From positions 1 to 60,859 of the forward strand of contig CALRFD010000007.1 in NCBI GenBank assembly GCA_943356485.1: DNA of 60,859 bases, read 5' to 3'. The notes below the pieces were generated by a model that did no database searches, was not told the DNA's origin, and saw nothing but the letters and a program-made list of their open reading frames with translations. Below are positions 1-8,434 of the stretch, in pieces. The position numbers and the translations under genes were made by a program. The first letter of the stretch is position 1. Every line of letters starts with the position of its first letter. Origin of the DNA: Patescibacteria group bacterium. Lineage in GTDB: Bacteria > Patescibacteriota > Microgenomatia > Daviesbacterales > UBA10151.

Positions 1-1607
1 GCTATCACAATTCCTGCAGCATGAACTGAGGCATGTCTGACAGTACCCTCAATTTTTACAGCCAGATCCAGCAGCTTTTTAATCTGCGGATCATTTTTAT
101 AATACCCTGCAAGCTCCGGGACTTCCTTTATCGCCAGATTTAGGAGCTTATGAAAACCCTGATGCGGGGGTGGAACCAACTTGGCAATCTTATCTACCTC
201 TCCATAACTCATACTTAAGACTCTTCCAACATCCCGAATAGCTGCCCGACCCATCATCGTTCCAAATGTAACAATATGCGCCACCCTATCCTCACCATAT
301 TTCTTCATTACATATTTAATAACATCATCTCTTCTGTCATCAGCTAAATCTACATCAATATCCGGAAGTGAGGGTCTATCTGGATTTAAGAAACGTTCAA
401 AAGGGATTTTATAAATTAAAGAGTTAATCTTAGTTACACCAAGGGCATAGAGAACGAGTGAGCCGGCAGCAGAACCTCTGGTATTAATAATAATCTCATT
501 TTTATTAGCCCAGTTAGCAAAGTCCTGGACAACTAAAAAATAGGCCGGATATTTCTTTTTCTCAATTATTGATAATTCATAATTAATTCTTTCAAGAGCC
601 TCAGGGGTTAGCTCTAACCTGTTTTTGACCCGCTCAAAAGTTAACTCCCTTAAATATTCCATCGGAGTTTTATCTCCCGGAATTTCAAATATTGGAAAAT
701 GCGCTTTCCCAAGAGGAATCTCGATGTTTACCATCTCAGCAATCTTAGCTGTATTTTCCAAAGCCTCCGGTATTTCTTTAAAATCCTCCAACATCTCCTC
801 TGGTGACTTTACAAAATAGTCCGGACAATCAATCATCCTCAGTCTATTGGTATCTGTCACCATTTTCCCGGTTTGTACGCAAAGCAGGATATCCTGTGCT
901 TCTGCATCTTCTTTTTTGATGTAGTGAAAATCATTGGTGGCAACTATTGGAATACTTAATTTCTTAGATAAAACCTTTACACTATCCCAAGTCATCTTTT
1001 GTACCCTGGCCATATTTTCCTGATCTTTTTTTATCTCATCACTGATTGCCTTGAGGGCAGAATCTTCATATGGATGAGATTGCAGTTCAAAAAAATAATT
1101 ACCCTCCCCAAAAATTTCCAGATAAGTCCTGGCTATTCCTTCTCCTTTTTCTATCCCGCCTTCATCTAAACCTCTGATAAACTCACCTGAGGGACAACCG
1201 GAGAGCGCAATTAACCCTTCGTGATATTGCTTTAGTAAAACTTTATCCACCCTAGGTTTGTAGTAATAACCATCAACATTAGCGATTGTGACCAACTTTA
1301 ATAAATTAAGATAGCCCTGATAATTTTTAGCTAATAATGTTAGATGGTAGGGCTCTGCATCAACTTTAGCTTCTTTGTCAGCATAACCTCTTTTGGCAAC
1401 GTACGTTTCTACCCCTATAATAGGTTTTATCCCTGCTTCGCGGCAAGCCTTATAAAATTCAATTGCCCCGTATAATGACCCATGATCTGTTATCGCTATC
1501 GCATCCATACCCAGCTCTTTTACCCTTTTGACAAGTTCAGGAATTTTAGAAAGTCCATCCAGGAGTGAATATTGGGTATGAGAATGCAGGTGAACAAACT
1601 TAGGCAT
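1..1607 (-). CDS. dnaE: DNA polymerase III subunit alpha, N-terminal part (runs off window start)
   Basis: Replicative polymerase catalytic subunit. 535 codons are visible from ATG at 1607; the C-terminus lies beyond position 1. The PHP domain starts at once (HLHSHTQYSLLDG at about residues 6-18, with the expected metal-binding histidines). The palm follows, with RGSAAGSLV near residue 373 and PDIDVD, two of the catalytic aspartates, near residue 415. The visible end (RHASVHAAGIVIA) is also typical of the family. This is the dnaE1-like single-chain type. The 129 bp upstream, between it and gatB, hold a palindromic repeat and a short imperfect hairpin. No strong promoter is evident there, so it may be read through from gatB. 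Confidence 0.96.
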   Translation of the reverse strand, partial: MPKFVHLHSHTQYSLLDGLSKIPELVKRVKELGMDAIAITDHGSLYGAIEFYKACREAGIKPIIGVETYVAKRGYADKEAKVDAEPYHLTLLAKNYQGYLNLLKLVTIANVDGYYYKPRVDKVLLKQYHEGLIALSGCPSGEFIRGLDEGGIEKGEGIARTYLEIFGEGNYFFELQSHPYEDSALKAISDEIKKDQENMARVQKMTWDSVKVLSKKLSIPIVATNDFHYIKKEDAEAQDILLCVQTGKMVTDTNRLRMIDCPDYFVKSPEEMLEDFKEIPEALENTAKIAEMVNIEIPLGKAHFPIFEIPGDKTPMEYLRELTFERVKNRLELTPEALERINYELSIIEKKKYPAYFLVVQDFANWANKNEIIINTRGSAAGSLVLYALGVTKINSLIYKIPFERFLNPDRPSLPDIDVDLADDRRDDVIKYVMKKYGEDRVAHIVTFGTMMGRAAIRDVGRVLSMSYGEVDKIAKLVPPPHQGFHKLLNLAIKEVPELAGYYKNDPQIKKLLDLAVKIEGTVRHASVHAAGIVI

Positions 1608-1715
1608 ATTATGTCCTACTACACCGGGCTATTAAGAAGTCACCGGAATATATACGACTAAGCTATTTAACAGTAGATCTTTACTTGTTTCAAGTAGTAA
1701 GTTCAAACCGGAATG

Positions 1716-1750
1716 TACACTTCGGAGGTGTATCAGCTAGGACACCTCGG
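1716..1750. repeat. Palindromic repeat, family A (overlaps the end of gatB)
   Basis: An imperfect hairpin TACACTTCGGAGGTGTA (1716-1732) is followed by CTAGGACACCTCGG (1737-1750). The second block is shared with copies at 21469, 42426 and 55361. The repeat runs into gatB and supplies its last codons and its TAG stop. Confidence 0.7.
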
Positions 1751-3086
1751 GGTTTAAAAGTTTTTCAAGAATTGTTTTGGCTTTAGACGCATCGGCTTTG
1801 CCTAAAGTTTTTTTCATAACAGCACCAACCAAAGCCTGAATTACTGTTAATTTACCTTTTTTATAAGCTTCCACAAATCCAGGATTTTCAGATATTACCT
1901 CTTTGGCAATTTTCTCAAGCTCACTTTCATCTGAAATCATCCCGACTTTTTTGCCTTTAATTTCTTCAATTATGTGAGTCGGTAAAACAGTAGTTATATC
2001 TACTTTATGATTGACTATATAATTGGCTACATCCTGAGGCAGAACTTCATGTTTTCTAGCATGTTCAACGGTGCTTTCGAAAAACTCTGCCATTTCTTTT
2101 GTTTCAGCCAAAATCCTGGCATCCGCCTTTTTAACTGCCCATCCTTCAAACTTTTTAACTTTTTCGTGAGGCAATTCCGACAACTCTGATCTCATCTGAT
2201 CTATCTGGTCTGCTAATATGCTGATCTCTGGGATATCCGGCTCTGGAAAATATCTGTAATCCTGGGCATCTTCTTTACTCCTTTGCGATACAGTAGCATT
2301 TTTAGTCTCATTCCAACCCCTAGTTTCCTGAGCTGGAACTTGCCCTTTATCTAAAATCTCTGTCTGCCTTTTTATTTCAAATTCAATTGCTTTTGCCACA
2401 AAACTAAATGAATTAATATTTTTCACTTCTACTTTGTACTTAGGTAAACCCGTCTCACCTACTCTTCTCAAAGAAATATTCGGCTCAAGTCTCATATCAC
2501 CCTTTTCCATATCTGCATTGGAAACTCCAAGGTAACGTACAATCTGCTGCAGCTTTTTCAGGTAATCCACCACATCTTGAGCGTTATCAAAATCCGGCTC
2601 TGTAACTATTTCTACTAAAGGAACTCCGCTCCTATTGAAATCTACTAATGAATAGTTTTGACTTTTGACATTTGAGTTTTGAATTCCAGATTGGTGTGCC
2701 AATTTGGCTGTATCTTCTTCCATATGTACCCGGGTAATCCCGATGACTTTTCCACTACCTAAAGTAATACTGCCCTTTAAACAAAATGGCTTATCATACT
2801 GGCTAATCTGATAACCTTTGGCTAAATCCGGATAAAAATAATTTTTCCTGTCAAATTTTGAAGACTTTAATAACTCACAGTTTAAAGCCAAGCCTATTTT
2901 CCTGCACCAATCTATTGCGACTTCATTTGGCACAGGCAAAGCACCGGGAAGCCCTAAACATACAGGGCAGGTATGTGTATTAGGCTCTGCGCCAAAATAA
3001 TCAGCGCTGCAACCACAAAACATTTTTGATTTGGTTTTCAGCTCTACATGCACTTCTAATCCTATAACTGGTATATATTTATTCAT
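1737..3086 (-). CDS. gatB: Asp-tRNA(Asn)/Glu-tRNA(Gln) amidotransferase subunit B
   Basis: Kinase-like subunit of GatCAB, which phosphorylates and then transamidates misacylated Glu-tRNA(Gln) or Asp-tRNA(Asn). 449 aa, slightly shorter than typical (about 475). The N-terminus has the family signature IGLEVHVELKTKSKMFCGC, and the CGC and CPVC cysteines could bind zinc. The catalytic cradle includes RVHMEEDTAKL and DFNRSGVPLVEIV. The C-terminal YqeY-like tail ends in the family's usual LLNPEV. The last four residues and the stop are encoded by a dispersed palindromic repeat (1716-1750). gatA lies 46 bp upstream on the same strand, separated by a perfect 14-bp-arm inverted repeat. Confidence 0.97.
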   Translation of the reverse strand: MNKYIPVIGLEVHVELKTKSKMFCGCSADYFGAEPNTHTCPVCLGLPGALPVPNEVAIDWCRKIGLALNCELLKSSKFDRKNYFYPDLAKGYQISQYDKPFCLKGSITLGSGKVIGITRVHMEEDTAKLAHQSGIQNSNVKSQNYSLVDFNRSGVPLVEIVTEPDFDNAQDVVDYLKKLQQIVRYLGVSNADMEKGDMRLEPNISLRRVGETGLPKYKVEVKNINSFSFVAKAIEFEIKRQTEILDKGQVPAQETRGWNETKNATVSQRSKEDAQDYRYFPEPDIPEISILADQIDQMRSELSELPHEKVKKFEGWAVKKADARILAETKEMAEFFESTVEHARKHEVLPQDVANYIVNHKVDITTVLPTHIIEEIKGKKVGMISDESELEKIAKEVISENPGFVEAYKKGKLTVIQALVGAVMKKTLGKADASKAKTILEKLLNPEVS

Positions 3087-3096
3087 AATCTTTGTT

Positions 3097-3126
3097 CAGG
3101 TCGCACCTCGGTCGAGGTGCGACCTG
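3097..3126. repeat. Perfect inverted repeat, family B (AGGTCGCACCT)
   Basis: Two perfect 14-nt arms (CAGGTCGCACCTCG and its complement) around a 2-nt centre, between gatA and gatB. The core AGGTCGCACCT recurs at 6241-6268 downstream of htpX and upstream of gatC. It has no U-tract, so it is more likely a mobile palindrome than an intrinsic terminator. Confidence 0.75.
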
Positions 3127-3132
3127 GGTAAT

Positions 3133-4542
3133 TCACAACTTAGGCTTCTGCTCCTTCCAATCTGTTGCCTGCTCGTACTGATAAGCTACATTGAGAATTT
3201 TACTTTCACTGAATTGTGAGCCGATAATTTGCATCCCGATTGGCAAGCCTTCTTTCGAAAAGCCACAAGGAACATTAATACCAGGTAAACCTGCAATTGA
3301 GGAAGGTTCGACTAATACGTCGGCCATTTCACCAAACATTGGATGATTTTTAGAAGAGCCTAAAGGCAATGCTGTTGAAGGAGATGTTGGCGCAATAATC
3401 ACATCAACTTTTTGAAAAGCTTTTTTGAAATCTTCAATAATTACTGTTCTTACCTTGGAAGCTTTGTTATAAAACTGGTCATAGTAACCCGCAGATAAAG
3501 CATATGTTCCAAACATGATCCTTCTTTTCGCCTCTTCACCAAAAGCTTCGCGGTTATTACCAAACCTGATTCCATCATATCTGGCTAAATTCGAAGATAC
3601 TTCAGCCCGCTGAATTATTGTATAGACTGCAATTGCATACTTTGGTTCAAAGAGTTTGATATGAACAATTTCTGCCCCCATTCCTTCCAAGACTTTTAAC
3701 GCATTTTTAACGCTGGCAACAATTTGGGTATCAACTCCCTCAAAATAATCATCAGAAATACCAATCTTTAATCCTCTAATAGATTTGTTTAAATCTATAC
3801 TGTATTTTTCTGTTTGCCTAGGAGAAGTTGTTGCGTCAAAATGATCTTTACCTGCCAAAATTTCCAAAATGATCGCTGCATCTTCTACCGACTTTGTAAT
3901 TGGACCAGGACAATCAAGAGATGATCCCATGGCAATTACCCCATACCTTGAAACTCTGCCATATGTAGGTTTCAGTCCAACAACACCACACCATGAAGCA
4001 GGTTGTCTTATCGACCCAGCAGTCTCTGAACCTATACCAAAAATGACCTCATCACCAGCTACTGAAGCAGCAGCACCACCGGATGAACCGCCCGGTAAAA
4101 AGCCTATATTCCAGGGATTTTTAGTTGATCCATAATCTGAGGTTTCAGTAGAGGAGCCATGCGCCCAGGCATCCATATTGGTTTTTCCAAGCAAGACTAT
4201 CCCCGCATCTTTTAGTTTTGACACAACTGTAGCATCATAAGGAGGTATATAGCTATCCAGAACTTTAGAGGAGGCCGTTGTTTTAATGCCTTGTGTACTA
4301 AAGTTATCTTTTATTGAAATTGGCACTCCCAGAAGAGGAAGATCCTGACCATTCGCAATCAGTCCATCCGCTCTCTTTGCCATCTCCAGCGCCTCTTTTT
4401 CTGCAACAGTCACAAAAGCTGCGATTTTTGGCTCAACTTCTTTTATTCTTTGTAAAAAAGCTTTTGTTAAATCAACGGATGAAAAATCTTTTTTCTTGAG
4501 TCCTTCTTTTGCCTGTTTTAAATTTAGTTTAGTTAAATCCAT
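3133..4542 (-). CDS. gatA: Asp-tRNA(Asn)/Glu-tRNA(Gln) amidotransferase subunit A
   Basis: Glutaminase subunit of GatCAB, amidase-signature family, 469 aa (usual length about 480). The Ser-cisSer-Lys triad is visible: Lys78 in SIKDN, the cis-Ser in GGSSGG (residues 151-156) and nucleophile Ser177 in GSETAGSIRQP. It supplies ammonia for making Gln-tRNA and Asn-tRNA and probably replaces a missing GlnRS and/or AsnRS. ATG at 4542 has a good Shine-Dalgarno (AGAGGA) and its own promoter at 4574-4602. Together with gatB it forms a two-gene unit. gatC lies about 1.4 kb away behind an unrelated gene. Confidence 0.97.
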   Translation of the reverse strand: MDLTKLNLKQAKEGLKKKDFSSVDLTKAFLQRIKEVEPKIAAFVTVAEKEALEMAKRADGLIANGQDLPLLGVPISIKDNFSTQGIKTTASSKVLDSYIPPYDATVVSKLKDAGIVLLGKTNMDAWAHGSSTETSDYGSTKNPWNIGFLPGGSSGGAAASVAGDEVIFGIGSETAGSIRQPASWCGVVGLKPTYGRVSRYGVIAMGSSLDCPGPITKSVEDAAIILEILAGKDHFDATTSPRQTEKYSIDLNKSIRGLKIGISDDYFEGVDTQIVASVKNALKVLEGMGAEIVHIKLFEPKYAIAVYTIIQRAEVSSNLARYDGIRFGNNREAFGEEAKRRIMFGTYALSAGYYDQFYNKASKVRTVIIEDFKKAFQKVDVIIAPTSPSTALPLGSSKNHPMFGEMADVLVEPSSIAGLPGINVPCGFSKEGLPIGMQIIGSQFSESKILNVAYQYEQATDWKEQKPKL

Positions 4543-4573
4543 AAATCCTCTTATAACTATTCCGCCTGAGAGG

Positions 4574-4602
4574 ATTATACATTAAGTATTGTTAGCTGTT
4601 AA
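4574..4602 (-). promoter_or_regulatory. Sigma70-type promoter of gatA
   Basis: Reading the minus strand: TTAACA (4602-4597), a 17-nt spacer and TATAAT (4579-4574), giving a start near 4567 and a leader of about 25 nt that contains the AGAGGA ribosome site. Confidence 0.6.
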
Positions 4603-4618
4603 GACTTTCTATGTCTTT

Positions 4619-5875
4619 TTAACCGAGAACTGTTATAGCCCGCCTTACTTTATCGCTAAAATTGGCTATCATATCTTCTCTTGCATCAATTAGACTAGTC
4701 AGTTCATCCCATGAAATTTCTTCTAATGGAGAATTTGATCTGTGTGCTTTATAGGCTTCATTAAAAGCCTTTAAACCTATTGCTTTGATAGACCAATCAT
4801 ACTGACCTAAATTACCATTTTCGATAACATTACCTACAACTGCTGACATTCTGCTTGGACTAAGTTCACGCCCCGAACTTTTAAGTATATTCTCAATCAA
4901 TTTAAAATGAGCTGATTCTGGATTAAACGCCACTACTTCTCCTGTCATTAATAATTTAGACTCAGCTATCGACATTCTAATATGGTCAAGTTCTCCATTG
5001 GAAATATGCAAATATCTAGCCATTTGATTCTTAACAGCAGTATTAATATCCTCTAATTTGTTAATTCCCCACTCCGCAAGTTGACTCAAAAGCGAACTCC
5101 TATTTGCTCTACCGATCAAATGTTTCGTTACTCCATCAAAGTCTACTGGGGCAAGTCCAACCCGTTCATTATCATCAAATAAAACTATATTACCAATATG
5201 CGCATTACTTGCACGACCGATCGATGGATTCCAGGTAAACCTTCCGTCATGAAAAGTACGTAAAGTTTGACCTGCTAATTTAAACAGTCTCGAAAATACA
5301 TTACTGATTCTATCAAGTTCAGGTTGCTCAAGACACATAAATGGAAGTCCAAGCTGAAATTTATACATCAATTCATCCAAACGAGTATCACCCAGAGTAA
5401 AAAATAGCGATGCCCCACAAACTTCTCCATCAAAAGTCATATCAGAGTATTCCCAAATTCCTGCAGGCTCAAGTGGATATCTGATATTTTTTCCCCTAAA
5501 ATAATCCGATACCATATCCACCATTTCTAACTCATGACGAGCCCTTAAGAGTAATTGAGTACCCCAAGGATCTCTTACATCTACCCCATCACCAAAGATT
5601 TGACTAGAATCCAATCGCTCTCTTAACCCCTTAGCTTTAACCCATCTTTTAAGCCTAGGGAGATAAAATAAAGCTGATCTTTCTCCAGATTCAAGCGCCG
5701 AATACACGATCGATGAATCACCGATAACGGGCAACCTTCTGTCATATGGCCTAATCAGGGGTTTTCTTAATTCCTGTATTTCTTGATTTAAATCAGAAAG
5801 TGCCGATCCAGGATATGTTTCTAATACTACGGGATTCCTCCCAAAAAGTACTATTTCTTTTTGTTGGTTCAACAT
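4619..5875 (-). CDS. Hypothetical protein, possibly with a kinase-like fold
   Basis: 418 aa, not recognised. No signal peptide or membrane segment is evident, so it is probably cytoplasmic. The stretch NAHIGNIVLFDD (from about residue 224) followed by PVDFDG (about 244-248) resembles the catalytic loop (H-x-GN) and metal-binding aspartates (D-F-D) of aminoglycoside-phosphotransferase and other protein-kinase-like folds. I see no clear N-lobe lysine or glycine loop, so this is only a suggestion. It sits between gatA and gatC on the same strand and breaks up the Gat genes. Nothing else in the context explains it. Confidence 0.75.
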   Translation of the reverse strand: MLNQQKEIVLFGRNPVVLETYPGSALSDLNQEIQELRKPLIRPYDRRLPVIGDSSIVYSALESGERSALFYLPRLKRWVKAKGLRERLDSSQIFGDGVDVRDPWGTQLLLRARHELEMVDMVSDYFRGKNIRYPLEPAGIWEYSDMTFDGEVCGASLFFTLGDTRLDELMYKFQLGLPFMCLEQPELDRISNVFSRLFKLAGQTLRTFHDGRFTWNPSIGRASNAHIGNIVLFDDNERVGLAPVDFDGVTKHLIGRANRSSLLSQLAEWGINKLEDINTAVKNQMARYLHISNGELDHIRMSIAESKLLMTGEVVAFNPESAHFKLIENILKSSGRELSPSRMSAVVGNVIENGNLGQYDWSIKAIGLKAFNEAYKAHRSNSPLEEISWDELTSLIDAREDMIANFSDKVRRAITVLG

Positions 5876-5932
5876 AAGGATAAAAGTATACTATATCCTA
5901 GAAATATTTGCAACTATAGGCCGAAAATCAGA

Positions 5933-6229
5933 TTAATCGTTGTCTACAAAGACTGACAGCACCTTAAAAAATCCCTTTTCTTTAGACTTTGTATTCTGCA
6001 ACACTTGTTCTTCTGTTAAAGAGGTAGCTATCTCGTCAGGCCTTGTAATGTTCAGGAGTCCTGTTACCTGACTCGTAGGTTCTATTCCTTTGGTATCAAC
6101 TGCATCTAATTGTTCAACATAAGTTAGAGTCTCGCCAAGTTGCCCTGCAAATTTTTCTAACTCTGTATCAGAGAGTGTAAGATTTGCAAGTTTAGCAATA
6201 TGTTTTACCTGATCTTTAGTTAATTTCAT
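5933..6229 (-). CDS. gatC: Asp-tRNA(Asn)/Glu-tRNA(Gln) amidotransferase subunit C
   Basis: Small clamp subunit that wraps around GatA and stabilises GatCAB. 98 aa, normal length. The N-terminal helix pattern (VKHIAKLANLTLSDTELEKF), then LTYVEQLDAVDT and EPTSQV, then RPDE, is diagnostic. Same strand as gatA/gatB but separated from gatA by the hypothetical gene at 4619-5875. A family B inverted repeat (6241-6268) lies just upstream of its start. Confidence 0.95.
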   Translation of the reverse strand: MKLTKDQVKHIAKLANLTLSDTELEKFAGQLGETLTYVEQLDAVDTKGIEPTSQVTGLLNITRPDEIATSLTEEQVLQNTKSKEKGFFKVLSVFVDND

Positions 6230-6240
6230 AGTTACTGTGG

Positions 6241-6268
6241 AGGTCGCACCTGAACCAAGGTGCGACCT
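6241..6268. repeat. Inverted repeat, family B
   Basis: Arms AGGTCGCACCT (6241-6251) and AGGTGCGACCT (6258-6268) with a 6-nt loop, in the 53-bp gap between htpX and gatC. The same core occurs at 3097-3126. It could serve as a hairpin after htpX, but no U-tract follows. Confidence 0.7.
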
Positions 6269-6282
6269 TGGTTGTTAGCTGT

Positions 6283-7212
6283 TTAGACTTTTCCCTCCAT
6301 CTGCCTTAAAGCGTTCACTCTAACTTCTATAGAAGGATGCGTATTAAAAAGGTTTGCTAAAAATGCTCCAGCTTGGTTACCCTTGAAGGGATTAACTATA
6401 TAAAGATGAGCTGTTCCCCTATTCGCAGCTTCCAGTGGTTCTCTATCTGAGGAAATCTTTTGCAAAGCGGAAATTAGACCTCCTGGATATCTGGTTAAAA
6501 GCACACCCGATGCATCTGCCAAAAGTTCCCTCCTTCTGGATACAGCCAACTGAATTAAAGTGGCGACAACCGGCGCCAAAATTGCCGAAACTAAAGCTAA
6601 AACCATGAAAATAGTGTTATTTTTACCTTCATCATCTCTCCCTCTTCCACCCCAGAACATTGACCGCAGAAACCAATCAGAAAGTACCGCGATCATCCCA
6701 ACTAAAATAGAAACCACCCCCATAAGCAGTGTATCTCTGTTGCCAACATGAGAGAGTTCGTGTGCGGTTACTCCTTCCAATTCCTGTTTATTTAACTTAT
6801 CTAAAATTCCTGTTGTAAAACAAATTGCTGCATGTTTCGGATCTCTGCCTGTGGCAAAAGCGTTGGTGGCGCTGTCATCAATCGTATAAATTTTCGGGGT
6901 AGGTAAACCCGCAGCTATACAGAGATTCTCAACAGTCCGGTAGAGCTCTTTGTTTGAATTTTCACTAACTAACTTTGCTCCGGATACAGCTAAAACAATT
7001 TTATCTGACCAATAATAGCTGGCAAAATTCATCAGCCCGGTAAAAATTAGAGCAAAGCCAACTATCCCTAAACCTCCTGTTTGTCCATATCCAAACCCTC
7101 TGGCAATTATATAAATTATGCTTATCGCAAAAAACGAGAAGAAAAACATAATCAGCCAGGTTTTAAAAATATTCGATGAAACCTGATCCCAAGCAGTATT
7201 TATTGTAGCCAT
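6283..7212 (-). CDS. htpX: Membrane zinc metalloprotease HtpX (M48B)
   Basis: Inner-membrane protease that degrades misfolded membrane proteins. 309 aa. HELSH at residues 151-155 gives two zinc ligands and the catalytic Glu; the third ligand is probably Glu229 in RRRELLADA. Hydrophobic segments lie at about 18-37, 45-64, 160-185 and 200-225, as in the family. Nearby lemA (8435-8986), a frequent HtpX partner, supports the assignment, although a transposase and a SET gene now separate them. An extended -10 box (TGCTAAAAT) ends 8 nt before ATG, so the mRNA is probably leaderless. Confidence 0.95.
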   Translation of the reverse strand: MATINTAWDQVSSNIFKTWLIMFFFSFFAISIIYIIARGFGYGQTGGLGIVGFALIFTGLMNFASYYWSDKIVLAVSGAKLVSENSNKELYRTVENLCIAAGLPTPKIYTIDDSATNAFATGRDPKHAAICFTTGILDKLNKQELEGVTAHELSHVGNRDTLLMGVVSILVGMIAVLSDWFLRSMFWGGRGRDDEGKNNTIFMVLALVSAILAPVVATLIQLAVSRRRELLADASGVLLTRYPGGLISALQKISSDREPLEAANRGTAHLYIVNPFKGNQAGAFLANLFNTHPSIEVRVNALRQMEGKV

Positions 7213-7220
7213 ATTTGCTT

Positions 7221-7229
7221 ATTTTAGCA
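7221..7229 (-). promoter_or_regulatory. Extended -10 promoter element of htpX
   Basis: On the minus strand TGCTAAAAT ends 8 nt before the htpX ATG (7212). I see no good -35 box; the TG extension may compensate. Confidence 0.4.
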
Positions 7230-7240
7230 TACTCACATAG

Positions 7241-7279
7241 ATACACCTCCGAAGTGTATTAGATAGTGCACATCGGGAT
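7241..7279. repeat. Palindromic repeat, family A (downstream flank of RAYT-1)
   Basis: ATACACCTCCGAAGTGTAT (7241-7259) is an imperfect hairpin almost identical to the first half of the 42426 and 55361 copies, followed by a degenerate second half containing GCACATCGGGAT. It lies 22 bp beyond the stop of the transposase gene. Confidence 0.65.
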
Positions 7280-7300
7280 GGAATAAGGAATAGATAAATA

Positions 7301-7972
7301 TTATTCCCAGGTTAAATGCTTTATTCTATCCAGCTCTCTCTGGTAATCTGCCTGATTGTAAACAAACTGCTTGTAAGATTCTACATTTTTGAAATTAGAA
7401 AGAATTATTTCTTTATTACAAAGTAAAACACTTGTCTTCCCTAGATATTCCGGTAATGAAGACCATTGATATCTCTCTAAATCTTCAAATGTTTTTACAA
7501 CAAACGAGGTAAAAGGGTTAAGATGAATATAGCGGGATAAATGCAATAATTGATCGTCATCTTCCACCCTGACCGCCTTGAATTGACCCTGCATTAAAGG
7601 TCCTATTCTTCGATGCTTAGTATTGAAATAGCGAATGTAGCTATTTTGTAAATTAGCCATAAATTTTGAAATGCCATTTTCCTTTTTTTGAATCAGAAGC
7701 AAGTGGAAATGATTTGGCATTAGGCAAAAACAGATTATTTCAATTAATCTATCATTTTTCTCACGCAAGCTATTTAAAAAATGACTTTTATCTTCTTGCG
7801 ACAATAGTAAAAATTTAGAATACCGCAATTTTGTATTATAGGAATAAAACTCAAGTATATCCAAAGCTCTCTTATAATCTCTCACGCCCTGGAAAATAGG
7901 CTGCTTATTTACCCCACGGTTAAAAATATGATAATACTGATCTGTTATTAGGGAAATAAATCTTGCAGGCAT
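7301..7972 (-). CDS. REP-associated tyrosine transposase (RAYT), copy 1
   Basis: 223 aa, Y1/IS200-like transposase of the RAYT type. The N-terminus DQYYHIFNRGVNK is the family signature. The metal-binding HUH motif appears as HFH in LMPNHFHLLL (residues 88-90). A tyrosine near residue 112 (NSYIRYFN) is the probable nucleophile, and RYIHLNP follows at about 147. RAYTs are thought to spread small REP palindromes rather than full IS elements. It is flanked on both sides by family A palindromic repeats (7241-7279 and 7991-8030). It shares about 230-aa length and motifs with the copy at 56034-56729 but is clearly diverged from it. Confidence 0.9.
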   Translation of the reverse strand: MPARFISLITDQYYHIFNRGVNKQPIFQGVRDYKRALDILEFYSYNTKLRYSKFLLLSQEDKSHFLNSLREKNDRLIEIICFCLMPNHFHLLLIQKKENGISKFMANLQNSYIRYFNTKHRRIGPLMQGQFKAVRVEDDDQLLHLSRYIHLNPFTSFVVKTFEDLERYQWSSLPEYLGKTSVLLCNKEIILSNFKNVESYKQFVYNQADYQRELDRIKHLTWE

Positions 7973-7990
7973 AATTTTACTTTATCAACT

Positions 7991-8030
7991 CGTACACCGA
8001 TGTGTCAAGCTAGTACACTCCCGAAGTGGA
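7991..8030. repeat. Degenerate palindromic repeat, family A (upstream flank of RAYT-1)
   Basis: TACACCGATGTGT (7993-8005), then CTAGTACACTCCCGAAGTGGA, is a decayed version of the family A hairpin-CTAG-ACAC pattern. It lies 18 bp upstream of the transposase start. Confidence 0.5.
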
Positions 8031-8032
8031 TT

Positions 8033-8428
8033 TTAAGTGGATTTTTCGAACCAAAGCGGAGTTTTTGGGTTTGACGAACCTTTGTAGTTAAAGTATAGTT
8101 CACAGTCCTTTTTGATATCTTTAATCGCTGTAAAAGTAATAGTTTTCTCTTCCCTGTTTAATTCGTATTTACAATTCGCCTCCGGGGAATGGTTATACAT
8201 TGAAGCAAACCCTAAAGCTAAGGCTACATAATCATCCATCCAAAAATAGTATTCAAAAAGGAGATTCCATCTGGTATCAATGAAATCGCTAAATTCTAGA
8301 ACTAAAATTGGAGCTATTTCAATAATTTCATCCTTAAGGATATCCTTTGAAGCAAATACACCCAACCCGGAACCCGGAATTTTTGATTTATTGATGTAAA
8401 TACGAGAAGATGGATAAATACTGCTCAA
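8033..8428 (-). CDS. SET-domain protein (putative protein-lysine methyltransferase)
   Basis: 131 aa, essentially one SET domain. GSGLGVFA (residues 19-26) is the SAM-binding turn, NHS (79-81) is the conserved NHxC/S knot motif and ELYFNY (110-115) is the final catalytic-tyrosine motif. SET proteins transfer methyl groups from SAM to lysines. Bacteria lack histones, and the substrate here is unknown. The start is TTG at 8428 because no Met codon occurs early enough; it lies 6 bp after the lemA stop, so the two are probably cotranscribed. There is no C-terminal post-SET cysteine cluster. Confidence 0.85.
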   Translation of the reverse strand: MSSIYPSSRIYINKSKIPGSGLGVFASKDILKDEIIEIAPILVLEFSDFIDTRWNLLFEYYFWMDDYVALALGFASMYNHSPEANCKYELNREEKTITFTAIKDIKKDCELYFNYKGSSNPKTPLWFEKST

Positions 8429-8434
8429 GGAAAT

